In this document: piece by piece, positions 34,415 to 46,162 of the stretch
Layout of the letters: each line of letters begins with the position of its first letter
How positions within the stretch are numbered: position 1 is the stretch's first letter
DNA from: Ectobius pallidus
Lineage: Eukaryota; Arthropoda; Insecta; Blattodea; Ectobiidae
Assembly: GCA_964059195.1 (NCBI GenBank)
Contig: CAXKWD010000005.1
Span: forward strand, 152,239,265-152,303,264
Direction of reading: 5' to 3'
Length of the DNA stretch: 64,000 nt
The notes under the pieces: generated by a model
What the model saw: only the letters and a program-made list of their open reading frames with translations
Told to the model about the DNA's origin: nothing
Database searches by the model: none
Made by a program: the position numbers and the translations under genes

Positions 34415-34960
34415 CAGGGTTAACATTTTAAGGTGAAATTTCTATATGGAAAAAGGCGCTAAAAATAAGGCAAAGTAGGGGACAAAAAGGAGCTTCTAAA
34501 GTAGTAACTTAAATTCACGAACAGCAGACTACTGACTAATTCCAGTGAAATTAAAAAGAAAAATTTAAAATTTTGGAATTATTTGTTATTGCTGCCTTCA
34601 GTTTCATAGAGGTTCCCCATGTTCACTGCAAACTGTTGAAAAGTTAATTGAAAGTTACTTGATAACTTCGATTTTGTAACAAAACCAAAATAATTGTATA
34701 ATAAAACTAACAATAAAACTCGAAAGGCATAGGCTATAATAAATGATGAAATGAGCCTTAGAAGATTATTAAAAAGCTGCTGTAAAATACAAAAAGGGAA
34801 AAGGACTATTGGCACGGTGAAGAAAAAGGGATAAAGGTCCTAAAAAAGGGAAATATCGTTAGAAAATTGCTTCCATTCTCAACTAAAAGCTGTGGTTATT
34901 TTCACAGGAGCTCTAATTTGCCCTACGAAAAAGGGCGCATCTAAAAAAAACCTAACCCTG
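34415..34960 (-). mobile_element. Non-autonomous hAT element, reverse copy of 5088-5661
   Basis: Ends are CAGGGTTAACATTTTAAGG and, inverted, CAGGGTTAGGTTTTTTTTAG. The body is the reverse complement of 5088-5661, with shared blocks around AGCTGCTGTAAAATAC and AGAAGATTATTAAAAAG. Unlike the other copy, I see no exact 8-bp target duplication at these edges, so one flank may be rearranged. No transposase is encoded. Confidence 0.65.
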
Positions 34961-35091
34961 AATGCTGTTAGATTCTTACAATTTGTCAATAAAATATGGT
35001 ATCAGATTAAGTTATACGTAGCCCACCAAATAGTAACTTAAAGAAGACAGGCCTGCAACTGAAAGGAATAATAATTTATTTGAAGGGCTTG

Positions 35092-35620
35092 TCCTACCAC
35101 CCGACCGCTGCGTCTTCTACCATAGGCAGATAGAGTAGGATTACCTCCACAACGTCTCTGGGTTTTTACGTATATACCTTAGGAGCGAGTCTCACCGCTC
35201 GTAGAGTTCCTGGCTAAGGGAGGTAGCTGCACCCTGATTGGCTCAGCTCTCCTATCCCGCTCCACGTGTTGTCTGTCTCTCTCGCAGCGGCATCATCCGT
35301 CCACTCAACTATTATTGTATTTTCTACGACTGACGAAATGCTGCATGATGTTCACTCTCTGCCCAACGGTAGCTTACTGATCTTACGCGCACCGAATTCG
35401 CGCATCTTGGTAACGAGACGTAACGAGAAGCTCGCTGGCTGGGTTTGTCTTCAAGGCCAGAGACTTTGTGGGAATAATCCAACTCTAGCAGGATTGGGGG
35501 GGGGGCATGTGGTCAGCATGGTTTCAAAGACTGGAGGCGCTACCAAAACCTCCCTACCCAAGAAAATTCCGAGAAGCTACCGAGAATCGAACCCAGACCA
35601 CTTTCTGAGGATGTGGCACG
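35092..35620 (-). mobile_element. Two decayed SINE pieces
   Basis: A piece at 35092-35150 has the CCACCCGACCGCTGCGTC / CCATAGGCAGAT blocks, and one at about 35490-35620 has GCATGTGGTCAGCATG plus ACCGAGAATCGAACCCAGAC (tRNA B box on the minus strand). Both belong to the SINE family of 39424-39650. The 131-codon frame 35266-35661 begins at a non-ATG codon and runs into the second piece, so I do not regard it as a gene. Confidence 0.55.
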
Positions 35621-35659
35621 AAGATTGGCGACGACTTTCTCTTAGTTTTAATTCCATTT

Positions 35660-36559
35660 GACGCGGAGAATTTTTTTTAACGATTTTCTCGAAAATGGCT
35701 CTAACGAATTTGCTTAAAGTTTGTACATGAGATGCTTAGCCTATACTGTATTAAGAGCTAAAACTTTTGTTTGAAATTTTTTTCTCGCAAAATTCTCTGT
35801 GAAGGATAGTTACAGGCCACCCAATGTTTGTAGAAACTCAGTCTTGGGTGGTGAACAATAAAGCTTTGCACCAGATTGAAGTGTGAAAAGTGTATTTCAC
35901 ATGCTTAGGAAATCTGAAGTTATGTCAGTGCAACGACATTCTCTTCATTTTTACAACCAATTAACATGAAGAGAATTTTGTAGATAAGAAAGTTTGTGCG
36001 CATTGCTTGTTTGCATTTGCAGTAGGGTTGCGTGTATCGACGTGATAAACCACATTCTAGGAATTGTTTATACAATCATAAACAGTGTTTATGTAATGGT
36101 AAAAAGTCACAACATTTCTTTGGAACTATATATTTTACTCAGAATTAATCTTCATGCTTAGCGATCTGAAAGCAAGCATTATATCTCTGATCTGAATTCT
36201 TTGAGGTGCAGTGATCTCGCTTGATTTGGCTATCGAGCAATCTTGAACTTAATTTTGAAATTCGTGAAGGGATGCCGAGTAAGGTCCTGCTCAGGTAGGC
36301 GAGATATCACTATCGCATGACCTCATCTCTTTGGCTCTAAGCACACTTTTATTTATAAGCCATCCTAATCATCTGTACATCTCCAACCATTGTAATTTCA
36401 GCAGGTTATTAAAGTTAATCCCTAATACAGCTCTTATCACACTTTCATTATTGACAACAAATCTGTTGTTAAAAACTGAACAAATCGTTATGTCATGTCA
36501 GGTCTAGCGTAAGTATCAAGTCTACAAATTGGGAAGACAATTTACTGGAGTTACTTTGC
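35660..36559. other. Repeat-derived sequence related to 50240-50500
   Basis: Between 35670 and 35880 the wording (TTTTCTCGAAAATGGCTCTA, GAGCTAAAACTTTTGTTTGA, AGGCCACCCA) matches 50255-50410, so this is a dispersed repeat fragment. The rest is unassigned. Confidence 0.45.
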
Positions 36560-36567
36560 ATTATTAT

Positions 36568-37502
36568 TAGGGCTGTACCAATTAATCGATTAATCGGCTC
36601 GATCAATCGATTAAACATTTAATCGTCGATCAATTACATTTTCCGATTAATCGGTTTAGTCGAATTCTGAAAAACTTTTTCGAGAAATGGGTCAAATGAC
36701 CAAACTCCTTTCTCTCGCTTCTCCGGCCTTGGCACATCATGTGCCATACAGCCTAATGTGTCCAAACAATTCCCGTTATTCAGAAACCTGAAGGGTAGTT
36801 TAGTCAACAAATTCGTGTGTCTCAAGTCTTGGCTGAAAAAGTAACCGGAAATGTAAGTTTTGTGTATATTTTTTCACTAATTAACTAATAATGGTATTAT
36901 GTAGAAAATCTTCTCGGGTTTGCAGCCAGGTGAGAAGTTTGTTGTGGTCCAACGTTTCCGAGGCTGACGCTGCCTCCATCCTCAGGGAATCTGAAGTGTC
37001 GAGTTTTAACAGGGATGAAGGTTTCACTGTCAACCAGGCCTGGAACAAATGCATTCAGGACCTGAAAGGTAAAAGGAACATTTTGGCCCGGAAAAGGACC
37101 GAAAACAGAACAGCTGCTCCCTGATTGGTCGACTCCGCCCAACACGGGTTGGTATATATATATCCCCTAACTTACATGTTAAAACTCGACACTTCAGATT
37201 CCCTGAGGATGGAGGCAGCGTCAGCCTCGGAAACGTTGGACCACAACAAACTTCTCACCTGGCTGCAAACCCGAGAAGATTTTGTACATAAGATTCGCCA
37301 GGAAAGTCTCAAATCTTACATAATAATGGTATTCATTAATTCAGGATTTCTTCTGATTATCTGTAGTGTAGTAGTTATTAAACGTGTAAAACAATATTAA
37401 ATGTACACTTTAATTTCGTTTAAAATGCCGACCTGTTTGTCGATTAATCGATTAAAGTCAAGCGTTAACTCGATTAGAAATTTTAATCGATTTTCTGCCC
37501 TA
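36568..37502. mobile_element. hAT element with TAATCGATTAA subterminal repeats
   Basis: The exact 8-bp duplication ATTATTAT lies at 36560-36567 and 37503-37510. Ends are TAGGGCTGTACCAATT and ...TTTTCTGCCCTA. Multiple TAATCGATTAA words lie within ~100 bp of both ends, a layout typical of hAT subterminal transposase-binding sites. It contains a long hairpin (36896-37291), probably a separate insertion. No transposase remains. Confidence 0.85.
36896..37291. repeat. Long hairpin: ~114-bp inverted arms inside the hAT element
   Basis: Arms 36897-37010 and 37178-37291 are almost perfect inverse copies, including TTCTCGGGTTTGCAGCCAGG, AACGTTTCCGAGGCTGACGC and CTGAAGTGTCGAGTTTTAAC. The 167-bp loop is GC-richer than the surroundings and has a TATATATATA box before the right arm. 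The arm translates as SLRMEAASASETLDHNK, which reminds me of the terminal segment of Penelope-like elements, whose copies often carry inverted ends. That identification is tentative. Confidence 0.7.
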
Positions 37503-37510
37503 ATTATTAT

Positions 37511-37745
37511 ATTGTCCATATAATAAGAGGAAGTGTTTGTCTGTCTTTGCGCGATCCCCAGCGAAATCTACTGCATGCAGAAATCTGAAATTGTAAACAT
37601 ATATGGACTGAAGGGTGGCCGAATGCACCTCGAAGCCGGATTTTTAATTTTAGCTTTCGTTCCCAAGCTGTGATTGAAAAACTGGCAGAAAATGTGAATT
37701 TTTGCGCTATCGAAGTATCAGTTTTCGGTAATGAATTTCAATTGT
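37511..37745 (-). repeat. Dispersed repeat, reverse copy of 18640-18835
   Basis: Blocks GAGGAAGTGTTTGTCTGTCT, CCCAGCGAAATCTACTGCAT and CTCGAAGCCG match the reverse of 18640-18835. It directly abuts the target duplication of the hAT element to its left. Non-coding. Confidence 0.55.
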
Positions 37746-39423
37746 TAAATCACTTGCAGATGGCTTTGCCTTTTTTATCATATGGTATATGCCTAATATA
37801 TTTAGGAAATTGTATGAGAATTTGGCAAGATACATAAAAAATAAATCCTTCCTCACTTAGCCTATTCAGTAAGCACTTTTGCAGCTCCCATTTTAAACAT
37901 TCAAAATTATTAACATTTCCCTCTTTATATGTGACCGCGCCAAAGAAGCCCAACTTTAAGTCAATAAACAAGTAGAAAACAGTAGAAAACAGCTGTCAAG
38001 GTTAAGATGTCGAGTTTTAGATTTTGATGCCCTCTGTTGGTTTCATTCTGTCACATCACCATAAACTAGGGATCCAAATATGAAATTTTTTTATACGACT
38101 TTTCGTTCCGGTGCTAGGCATGTTTCTGAAAATCGTAATTTTGGGTTCAGGGGACCTAAAACTACGCTTGCCAGATTTCTGTCCCGGTGAAACCGGAACG
38201 TCTGGCAAGCCTGCTAAAACCGTGTATGTATGTTAAAAACTCAACTTTGAATATTGGGTTCGAACACAATACTTCCTCTACCTATATATAGTACCTTTGG
38301 TACGGGCAGTAGAAGTCAATATTTGTTTAAATTGGTTGAAATTATTTAGAGTTTACCTTATTCAGTTGTGGGTTCGTGATACATTTTCAGAGTAGAAAAG
38401 GGAAGAGAAAGCCATGTGGGTCTCACTTTAGATGTTTTTCTTAATACTTAATTCTAGTTCACTTGCATATAGTAATATTTTCCAACATTTAAACGATATT
38501 CATTCACTAAATCCTGAAGAATATTCTTGGGGTAAATGTGTATTTTTAGTGACTTGTAAATATCCACATGCCTGCTGGCGTAATGTACATTTAAGAACGC
38601 AATAAAAATCAAATATACATTTGAGTTATGTTTTATGGATACATTAGCTTTATTTATGTGTTAGGGGCATAGACCTAACGTAAGGGAAATAAATCAAGTG
38701 GTATTATGTGCAAGCAACATAATATTTAACCCCTTTTTACGTCTGCCAGCAACACAGGAGATTCTTTGGGACCCTTGTAGTAGTGTATGTTCTGCTACTA
38801 TACTTCAGCCAGTACAATTTTAATGCGTGATTCTGTACCTTCATGGATGTTAAGTCTGTTGTTGGAACTGGTTAGGATGGCGCTATAAGTCGAGGTGTCG
38901 CGAAGGGACAGGTGCCTTACCCCCTTCTCCTCTTCGTCCTCAACCAGAAAGAAAGAAAAAAGAAATAAATAAAAGAAGAACAATCTTAACTCTGTTGGAA
39001 ATCTTGTGGAGAACATTGGACCACACATACAAGTGTTTGTCACCGCTAATCACCCTTCGACCCTGCTGGTTCAACAGCCGTAACGTATGGGTTAGGACAT
39101 CCAGGGGTTTCAAGAGCAAACTTATTACTTCCCCAGCTTATCTCGTATTTTTCTCCCCTCGGAAGAATTTCTCACCTACCAGCATACCTGTATTCTAAAT
39201 GCGGCAGCATCTAAATTGTCGTTCTTCCAGCTTTTAAAATCAACTATTACTTCAAAGTCTTCTCTTCACCTGCAGCGAATGAAATTAGCTTTCTTGCATT
39301 CCGTTTGTCTGCTTGAGGTCGTTTCGATAGATCCACACGTCTTCAACGCTGAAAAGAGTGCTTTCTTTATTGGTCTTTCATTTATTGTTCATCTATGTAA
39401 TTTATTTATTTACTTATTTATGA
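37746..39423. other. Unassigned sequence
   Basis: A palindrome-rich GTACCTTTGGTACGGGCAG stretch with a TTCCTCTACCTA motif at 38271-38310 resembles 50128-50180. Otherwise there are only short frames without family resemblance. No gene is seen. Confidence 0.45.
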
Positions 39424-39650
39424 AAGGTCCGTAGGCAGATGGCAGGATTGGGGGGCATGTGGTCAGCATGCCGACACCCACGGCCGTTAATGGTGGTTTT
39501 CTTGACCGGAGCCGCTACTTCTCTATCAAGTAGCTCCTCAGTTTGAATCACGAGGCTGAGTGCACCCCTGCCAGACCTCCCCACCTCAGAAAAATCCGAG
39601 GAGGTACCGGGAATCGAACCCGGGCCGACGGATCTGTAGTCAGCGACGCT
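39424..39650 (-). mobile_element. SINE with tRNA-like head, minus strand
   Basis: On the minus strand it begins with an A-box-like segment, and the forward strand GGGAATCGAACCCGGGCC gives a clear B box. The body has a CCACCTCAGAAAAATCCGAGG block, CCATTAACGGCCGTGGGTGT and CCCCCCAATCCTGCCATCTG. It is the most complete member in the window of the family also at 14752, 23876, 35092 and 63667. Confidence 0.75.
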
Positions 39651-40014
39651 AAAACAAAGAGTCATAGACTATGCATAATTATTTCATGTATCCTGAGTAA
39701 TGCAGTTTATTTGATCTACATTTTAGAGCAATAGAAAGGTTAGTCGCTGAGAAAAGTAACATTCAAGATTTCACCCACGAGGAAAGATGGAAGCAAGTAA
39801 AATTATTAATATAATATATTAATATATATTTCGGTCGTCTGGTATTTGGATGCTGCAATACCGTCAATTTTTGTTACTGTACAAGAAGATTTTCTGTATC
39901 TCATTTCTATTCAAAACTTTCAGTATAGCTCTTTTACGTTCGGAGGGGTTTAATTCCATCCCAGGTTTATGACATTTGTTTATGCGTAAATGCGTTAGTT
40001 CCACATCTGGTAGT

Positions 40015-40235
40015 CTCAGTGAGAATGTCGCTGGCTTTCTGTGCTCAAGGTTTTGGGTTCGATCCCAGCTCAAATCGATGGCATTTATGTGTGCATAAAC
40101 CTGACAGGCCCATATCTGGAGATTTACTCCTGCGGAATAAAATTCTGGCACACCGGCGACGGTCACAGGCCTAAGTTTCAGTACACCCCTGTCGTTAAAG
40201 AACCATACAACCAGTCAACCATATTTGGTGGATAC
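40015..40235 (+). mobile_element. tRNA-derived SINE, third family
   Basis: A tRNA-like head (TGGTAGTCTCAGTGAGAATG ... GGTTTTGGGTTCGATCCCAG) is followed by GGCATTTATGTGTGCATAAA and TCTGGCACACCGGCGACGG. The second of two GGCACACCGGCGACGG / GGCATACTGGTGACGG blocks (about 40150 and 40273) suggests a partial tail duplication. No coding role. Confidence 0.6.
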
Positions 40236-41189
40236 AGAACGTAAAATAACTGCTACGAAACACAATTCCGGCATACTGGTGACGGTTATAGGCCTATCAC
40301 AACTGTTATTAAATACCCTTGAAGAAGAAAATTTTGATACTCCTAGTATAATTTCAAAGATGTTGTAGTTCGTAGGTTAGCAAATTAAAAATGTCTTGGA
40401 ATAATGTGTATGAGAAAGCGTGAGCGACTACTGTGGTAATAGTTTACTGGTGCCTTAGTATAAAATAAATTAACACGTCTGCATCATTAAACCTTAATCT
40501 GGCTTGATAGAAAATATTTCTTCAAGAGAGAAGATAATTTATATCACAGACATAAAATTTAATTTTCTCTCAAACCAGCATTCATTGGGAACGGTCACAG
40601 GTTTTTATGAATCATTTTTATGAGCAGTAAATAAAGGTTTAAAAACGACTGGAACCTGTTCTGTAACCACGACAAAGACATAAAAAGTACTTGGGAGCCA
40701 GTCTTATGTAACAGCCCTTGCATGTTCTAATCCGCTCTCTGTACTCTCGAAAGTGACACAAAACTTGCAGTTTCGCTTCGATACCTCGACAAGAAATGTA
40801 TCAGTTTTCAGTGGAAACCCTTGAGATATGCACCGGTGTGAAAACAAAGCCACTTCTATTCTGTGGGAAACTGTCCTTCGTCTAAATAACATCTTAACCA
40901 TGACGAGAGGTCACAACTGCGAAGCCACATTGTAAAAATCTATGTGAAACACATAAGAATCACGAAATCGAGAAACCCCATATGTTCACTTTTTGGAAAA
41001 TCCCTTTATAATAGAGTATATTAAACATTTAGACAAAGAACTTGCATGTTTTTTTTTTTTTTTTTGTTTTTTTTTTAATTTGTAGAAGAGAAGAACCTTG
41101 TAGAAGAGAATGAAGTTGTAATTACTTACATACTCAATGGGAATAGACAACTCTTAAGCAAGCTAAAGGAATATTATCTATTTTATGGA
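40236..41189. other. Unassigned sequence with a poly-T tract
   Basis: A T-rich run at 41049-41077 lies just left of the minus-strand LINE. It could be the A-tail of an inserted retroelement read from the other strand, but the coding end is 110 bp away. No gene is seen. Confidence 0.45.
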
Positions 41190-41711
41190 ACCCGAAGGTC
41201 CATTGCTGCACTTACCTGAGCCCACCATTCAACCCTATTCTGTGCTAACTCCATCCAACCATCCTACTTCTCTTAATTCTATCCTAATATTGTCCTCCCA
41301 AATACGTCTAGGTCTTCCAAGTTGTCTTTTCCCTTCGAGTCTCCCAGTCAATTTTTTTTAGATATGTCTTTCCTCCCTTTCAACATGTCGAGCCCATTTC
41401 ATCCTCAGTGATTTAATTACCCTTACTATACCGGTGAAGAGTACAGGTCATGAAGCTCGTCGCTATGCAGTTTTCTCCAGTCCCCATTTTCATCTCTCTT
41501 AGGCCCTAATACCTTCCTAAGCACCCTGTTTTCGAGGAAGTTACTCTCATATTCTTCCTTGTCAATAAGCGACCATGCCTCACATCCATATAATACAACC
41601 GGCAGGATAATAGTCATATAAATCTTTATTTTTAGATTTCTGGACAGAAGACGAGAAGATAAGAGTTTCTGAACTGCATAAAAGCAGGCATTTCCTGATT
41701 TGAGTCTACAC
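41190..41711 (-). pseudogene. LINE endonuclease-reverse transcriptase C-terminal fragment
   Basis: The minus strand reads CRLKSGNACFYAVQKLL, SRNLKIKIYMTIILPVVLYG, CEAW, then RVLRKVLGPKRDENGDWRKL and LHDLYSSP. After a frameshift and stop near 41426 it continues in other frames through ...MKWARHVERE, GRLEGKRQLGRPR and AAMDLRVP-like sequence to about 41190. This is the post-RT and C-terminal region of the same LINE family as 11201-11383. Broken by frame changes and lacking RT catalytic motifs, it is dead. Confidence 0.85.
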
Positions 41712-42153
41712 TTAACGTCTGCAATGAAGTTGCAATAATAAATATTAATTTTATTCTAACGAATTACGTACGTAGTAGCCATATTGAAACCTCGAGCTGC
41801 CCTGCCATCTACCGCCGCATTTATAGATGCACATACGCAGACAGAGGTTGCCAACATTAGGAAAAGAGTCGATGACCCTTTGCAACCACCTAGTATGACG
41901 ATTTTGAGACTACCGTGAAATTTTTAACATTTAAAATGGCGTCTTGTTTTTTTTTTATCATTTTCAATGTCTATCACATTGAATCTATTGAATAACCACT
42001 AATAAATTAACAAGCATAGTCTGCACCTTGCCATCTAATACTTCTAATGGATTTATGTGGATTAATGTGGATTCAATATAGATTCACGTGGATGCATGTG
42101 TATTTAATGTGCATTCAATGTGACATAAATATTCTGAACAGTAAAGTTATTAT

Positions 42154-42933
42154 TAGGGCCTGGATTTTTAGGTTTTTGTTCCTTGATAGCTAACTGTAAT
42201 ATTTTAACATAATTATCCATTTCATTATCATGATAGTCACATAGTCCAATCTTATAAAACCTAAAAATGGCTAAATAAGACGTTAAAATTAAAAAGAGCT
42301 CAAGCAGTTTTCAGTTAAAATAAAATACCTAAAAATATGCAATTTATCTAATTATTATTGTTCTACTAAAAATTATTTTTTAAAAGATTTGTCTACATTT
42401 TGCATCTTGCTCATTGTTACCACTACATTTATAAAAGAAAATATTACATTGAATTTTATCGTTTGTAGCCCCATCATCCAGTAAAGGAAATCGTTAGTGA
42501 ACCGAATTCTCGGTTTCCTTTAGAAGAAAATTAAAGATATTCTTAAAAAGCTTACACTCGCAGTTTATTCACAGTGTTTGCTCGCGCAAGACGTCGAAAG
42601 TAAACTATTTTAGATGTTGGCTGATTAATTGAAAAAAAAGTTCTTGTTGAGTTTATGTGGTGGAGTTGGAAATGACAGGGGTAGTTCTAAAATTAATGGT
42701 ATTTTATAAGCTATAAACTGTTGAAAATTGATTAAAAAGTGTTCCTGTAGTTCGTGGTTCAGAGCCATGGAAATGGAATTAAAAGGGAGAGTAATTAATA
42801 TTTGTTTAAATATGTTTATTAAAGTGGAACTTTAAAATACTTGTCTGAAAATGTTTAAAAAAAACTAAAATAAAGCTATTTGATTTTGTTTAACTAAAAC
42901 AGGGTTTATGAAAACCTAAAAATCCAGGCCCTA
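42154..42933. mobile_element. hAT-like element, TAGGGCCTGG ends
   Basis: The ends TAGGGCCTGGATTTTTAGG and CCTAAAAATCCAGGCCCTA are perfect inverted repeats over about 19 bases, and TAGGTTTT words continue inward. Flanking octamers GTTATTAT and GTCATATG are alike at only some positions, so the target duplication has decayed or the locus was rearranged. No transposase is readable. Confidence 0.75.
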
Positions 42934-44944
42934 GTCATATGCTCGACGCTAAGGTTTAATTTTGACCTTAAACTTAACACTGAACTATGTTTTGAAACAA
43001 CACCTACTGTTGAATTTAAACACATTTATCCCATAAAAATGAAAGATGAACAACCGAGCAATGTGATTTATGCTTGATATCTGGAGCTATTGTTGCAACG
43101 ACGGTCACAGCCGGCAAGCTTTAATAGATATAGATATACAAATATCTTTAATTAAATGAGTATTTACCATGGGAGAGAAACCAAAGTTGGTTGCAGTGGT
43201 TTTTTTTTAGCACTAGTGCGATATTTTGTAAGTTTTACTTCGTGTATCTTGTGTTGTATGTGGTGTTTTTAATTTTTAATTGAATTAAAATTACTTTTTA
43301 TATTAAGTATAAATTATTTAATTTTATTTGGATTATATCTAATGTTTCCTCATTACAAGATTGCTTATACGACAAAGCTTACCTTGCTTCTTAATAATTA
43401 ACAATGAAGAACAAAACAATAAATCGTAGGCTACAGCAAAACAAAACATTAAGTTATTCAACAGTAAAGCTACATATCTTTCATTTGAATATGTAGAATA
43501 CATAACCTACTACTTTTCAGGATCATAGTATGGATTTCACCATAAGTGCAATTAAAATTGAATTTGGTTAATACTAGCCTATAGGCCTATGTTATATGTA
43601 ACTATTGGGAATTCAGAGTTACTGAGATTTTACAGCACTCCAATACTGAAAATACCTCTCAGTGGATGTACTGAGAGGTACATCAGTAGCCTACATGCTG
43701 AAAGACACTTACTATACTCTACAATATCAAACACTGGACAAAAGGGATATTCCTCACGATAATAAAATATGAAAACGCTCAGCACTGTCCTGCGAAAATT
43801 TGTACGTCTGGTCCTTTATTTCATGTCACCCAAAGTGCATTTATCTGGCCTAAAAACTTCCAAGGGTCCAAGGGCTTATGTTTCGCAGTATCGTTATAGA
43901 GTGAGTCATTAATCAGGTAACAATGGTACACGTGTATAACAATAACGACACGTGTACCTCTCCTGTGCGCTAATGGTCTCACTGTTACTTCTTACAGGTT
44001 ACATCTATGCAGAGCTGACTCATGCGATCATGTCATGTCATCCCGGTAGGATACATTCAAACCCATCACTACTCTACTCGTCAGACATGGTCACACAAAA
44101 CGCTGCGGCTAGCGGTCAGGTTTCGATACAGATTTGTTGGGTGGGCAAGTCAGTATTGGAAAAGAGAATTCACAGAAAAAATCGGGTGCGTGGAACGCCA
44201 CGCGACAGAATTGAAACTTGGATTTTTTAATTTAGGATTTTTGGATTTTTTAATTTGGGATTTTTTTTACTTTTTAATTTGGGATTTTTTTACTTTTTAA
44301 ATTTTGGAGTTTTGTACTTTCTTAATTTTGGATTTTTTTATTTTTTCACTTTCGATCTTTCGATTTTTGAATTTTGGATTTTTGATTTTTTTTTAAATCT
44401 TGGACTACACCTTAAGCCTAATCATTGAGTTGATTGTTTTCTGTGTAGTCCGTCACAGCCCCACTACTTTCGTGACGATTTTGTTCGCAACTTTGAGTTA
44501 GCTCTCGATTTACTCCTAGCGCGCCTGAAGAAGTTTCACTTAAAAAAGTAAGGGAATTTGCATATTGTGTCACAGTCGAACATATATTTTAATTTAACGA
44601 TCAAATATTATTACAAGGTCGATGTATAACAGTAAGCCAGCATTTATCATTTTTATTTGTCCCGAAAAATTCCCTATTTCTCTTAATAACGTTAAATGCC
44701 ACTCACTATAACGATGACGAATTTTAGAAACATAATTTTACAACAATACTTTGCAGTTCAGTTGTTCTTGGCAGGGCCCGGAAGTTTATGATAAATAATA
44801 TTTTAATAATACAATGTGTACAAGACTTGAAATAAATAACAGAAAATTGATGGTATCATTTTGCTTATTGTTGACAAAATTGCTTCATATTTCTGACAGA
44901 TTTTAAATATTGCATATATATATGTTCATTCAAACATTTATAGC
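42934..44944. other. Unassigned sequence with a TTTGGATTTTT low-complexity tract
   Basis: A short perfect inverted repeat GTACACGTGT ... ACACGTGTAC lies at about 43927-43958. Two overlapping 92-codon frames (43952-44300) run into a degenerate TTTGGATTTTT repeat at 44218-44400. I recognise no protein. Confidence 0.45.
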
Positions 44945-45397
44945 ATGTTTAGTGAAGTGAATGTTTTGAGAACCGACTGTACAATAATTAACAGTAGGCT
45001 ACATAGAGTTTTCAGGGTACAAAAAAGAGTAGTACGAATAATCTGTAATATTCCAAGATTCGAAAGCTGTAAACAATATTTCAAAAAGTTAAGCATTATG
45101 ACGTTACCATGTATGTACATATTCTATGTTATTTTGCACGTAAAATCGTTCATTAATAAATTCACAACAAATTCAGTAATACATTCTCATAATACAAGAG
45201 GAAAATCGAATTTAGCCTTAATCAGTCACAATACAAAATTATTTGAAAATTCTCTCACACATAATGGAATACAACTTTTCAATAAATTACCTACTAAAAT
45301 TAAAGAAATTGAAAATTTTACCAAATTCAAGACTCAATTATCTGCTTTCCTATGTGATGAATCGTACTATTCTGTAGATGAATATTTGTGTTATTAG
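44945..45397 (+). pseudogene. LINE (Jockey/CR1-like) reverse transcriptase C-terminus
   Basis: The 150-codon frame has the ordered C-terminal landmarks of Jockey/CR1-like proteins: FRVQKRVVRIICNI, ESCKQYFKKLSIMTLP, HSHNTRGKSN, GIQLFNKLPTKIKE, FKTQLSAFL and a YYSVDEYL end. RT catalytic motifs are upstream of the truncation and absent. About 130 bp of 3' UTR follow, ending in an ATTGAATTGAATTGAA repeat tail near 45500-45530, as expected for such a LINE. The reading frame is undisturbed, so the insertion may be fairly young although truncated. Confidence 0.82.
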
Positions 45398-45530
45398 ATG
45401 GGTAAATTGTATGTGTATTTATTATATTCATTAAGTTAAATTATTCTGTTAGAATTGTATGACGTGTCCCATATCATGTAATGATATATTGGACGAATAA
45501 AACAATTGAATTGAATTGAATAGAATAATG
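45398..45530 (+). other. 3' UTR and (TTGAA)n tail of the LINE
   Basis: AT-rich sequence with AATAAAACAATTGAATTG leading into short pentanucleotide repeats. It marks the 3' boundary of the LINE insertion. Confidence 0.6.
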
Positions 45531-46154
45531 TTTTCGGAACTGATTGCATACTACTAAAGTAACGTTCCACTTTTCAGTTTACTAAAATTTGTTGCATTGA
45601 TCTTGTTTTTTTCTTCTTCTTCTTTCTTTCTTACTTACTTTCTTTCTTTTTCTCTTTTGAAATGTAATTCAACTAATAAGAGAATGTAGAATATTAAAAT
45701 TAATAAATGATAGAGCATATTTTGTTGGTTCCGGACCATATTTAACAAATCTGTAGAATTAAAATGTAAACAAATGTAACAATGTCATAGTTTCTTGTAC
45801 TAATTTTTTATGTGGACTACGCTTGTCGCTGATGTGATTGGATTCCCGCCGACAGAGAACTGCATAAGAACAGTAAATAATCCAGCCATTTAACATAGGC
45901 CTAAGTGTAGCACTGGATCTCCTGAAAGGCCTTAATCAGTAGAAACGTGTTTGGATGTGAGAAATGCAGCACACGGAAATTTATGTTCAATCGTTTGGGT
46001 TTCTGGGCATTGTAGAGTTACATTATGTTCTCCGTCTTCTCTATTTAATGGACATCGTCCTCGCTCAAAATTTCTTCTTATCCCTCTCGGTTTCCATGCC
46101 CTGATCGCCACATACCAGCCCATTTTTCTGTTTCTTGGAGCATCCTTCTATTAT
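45531..46154. other. Unassigned sequence with a (TTC)n tract
   Basis: A TTCTT/TTTC-rich run lies at about 45607-45655. The 88-codon frame at 45951-46217 overlaps an opposing frame and crosses into the next element, so it is not supported. Confidence 0.45.
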
Positions 46155-46162
46155 ATATACCT

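Noticed and set aside
35266..35661. 131-codon open frame
   Set aside because: It starts at a non-ATG codon and its second half is SINE sequence read backwards.
43952..44300. Two overlapping 92-codon frames, one starting with a hydrophobic segment like a signal peptide
   Set aside because: They overlap each other in different frames and run into a TTTGGATTTTT low-complexity tract. No family resemblance.
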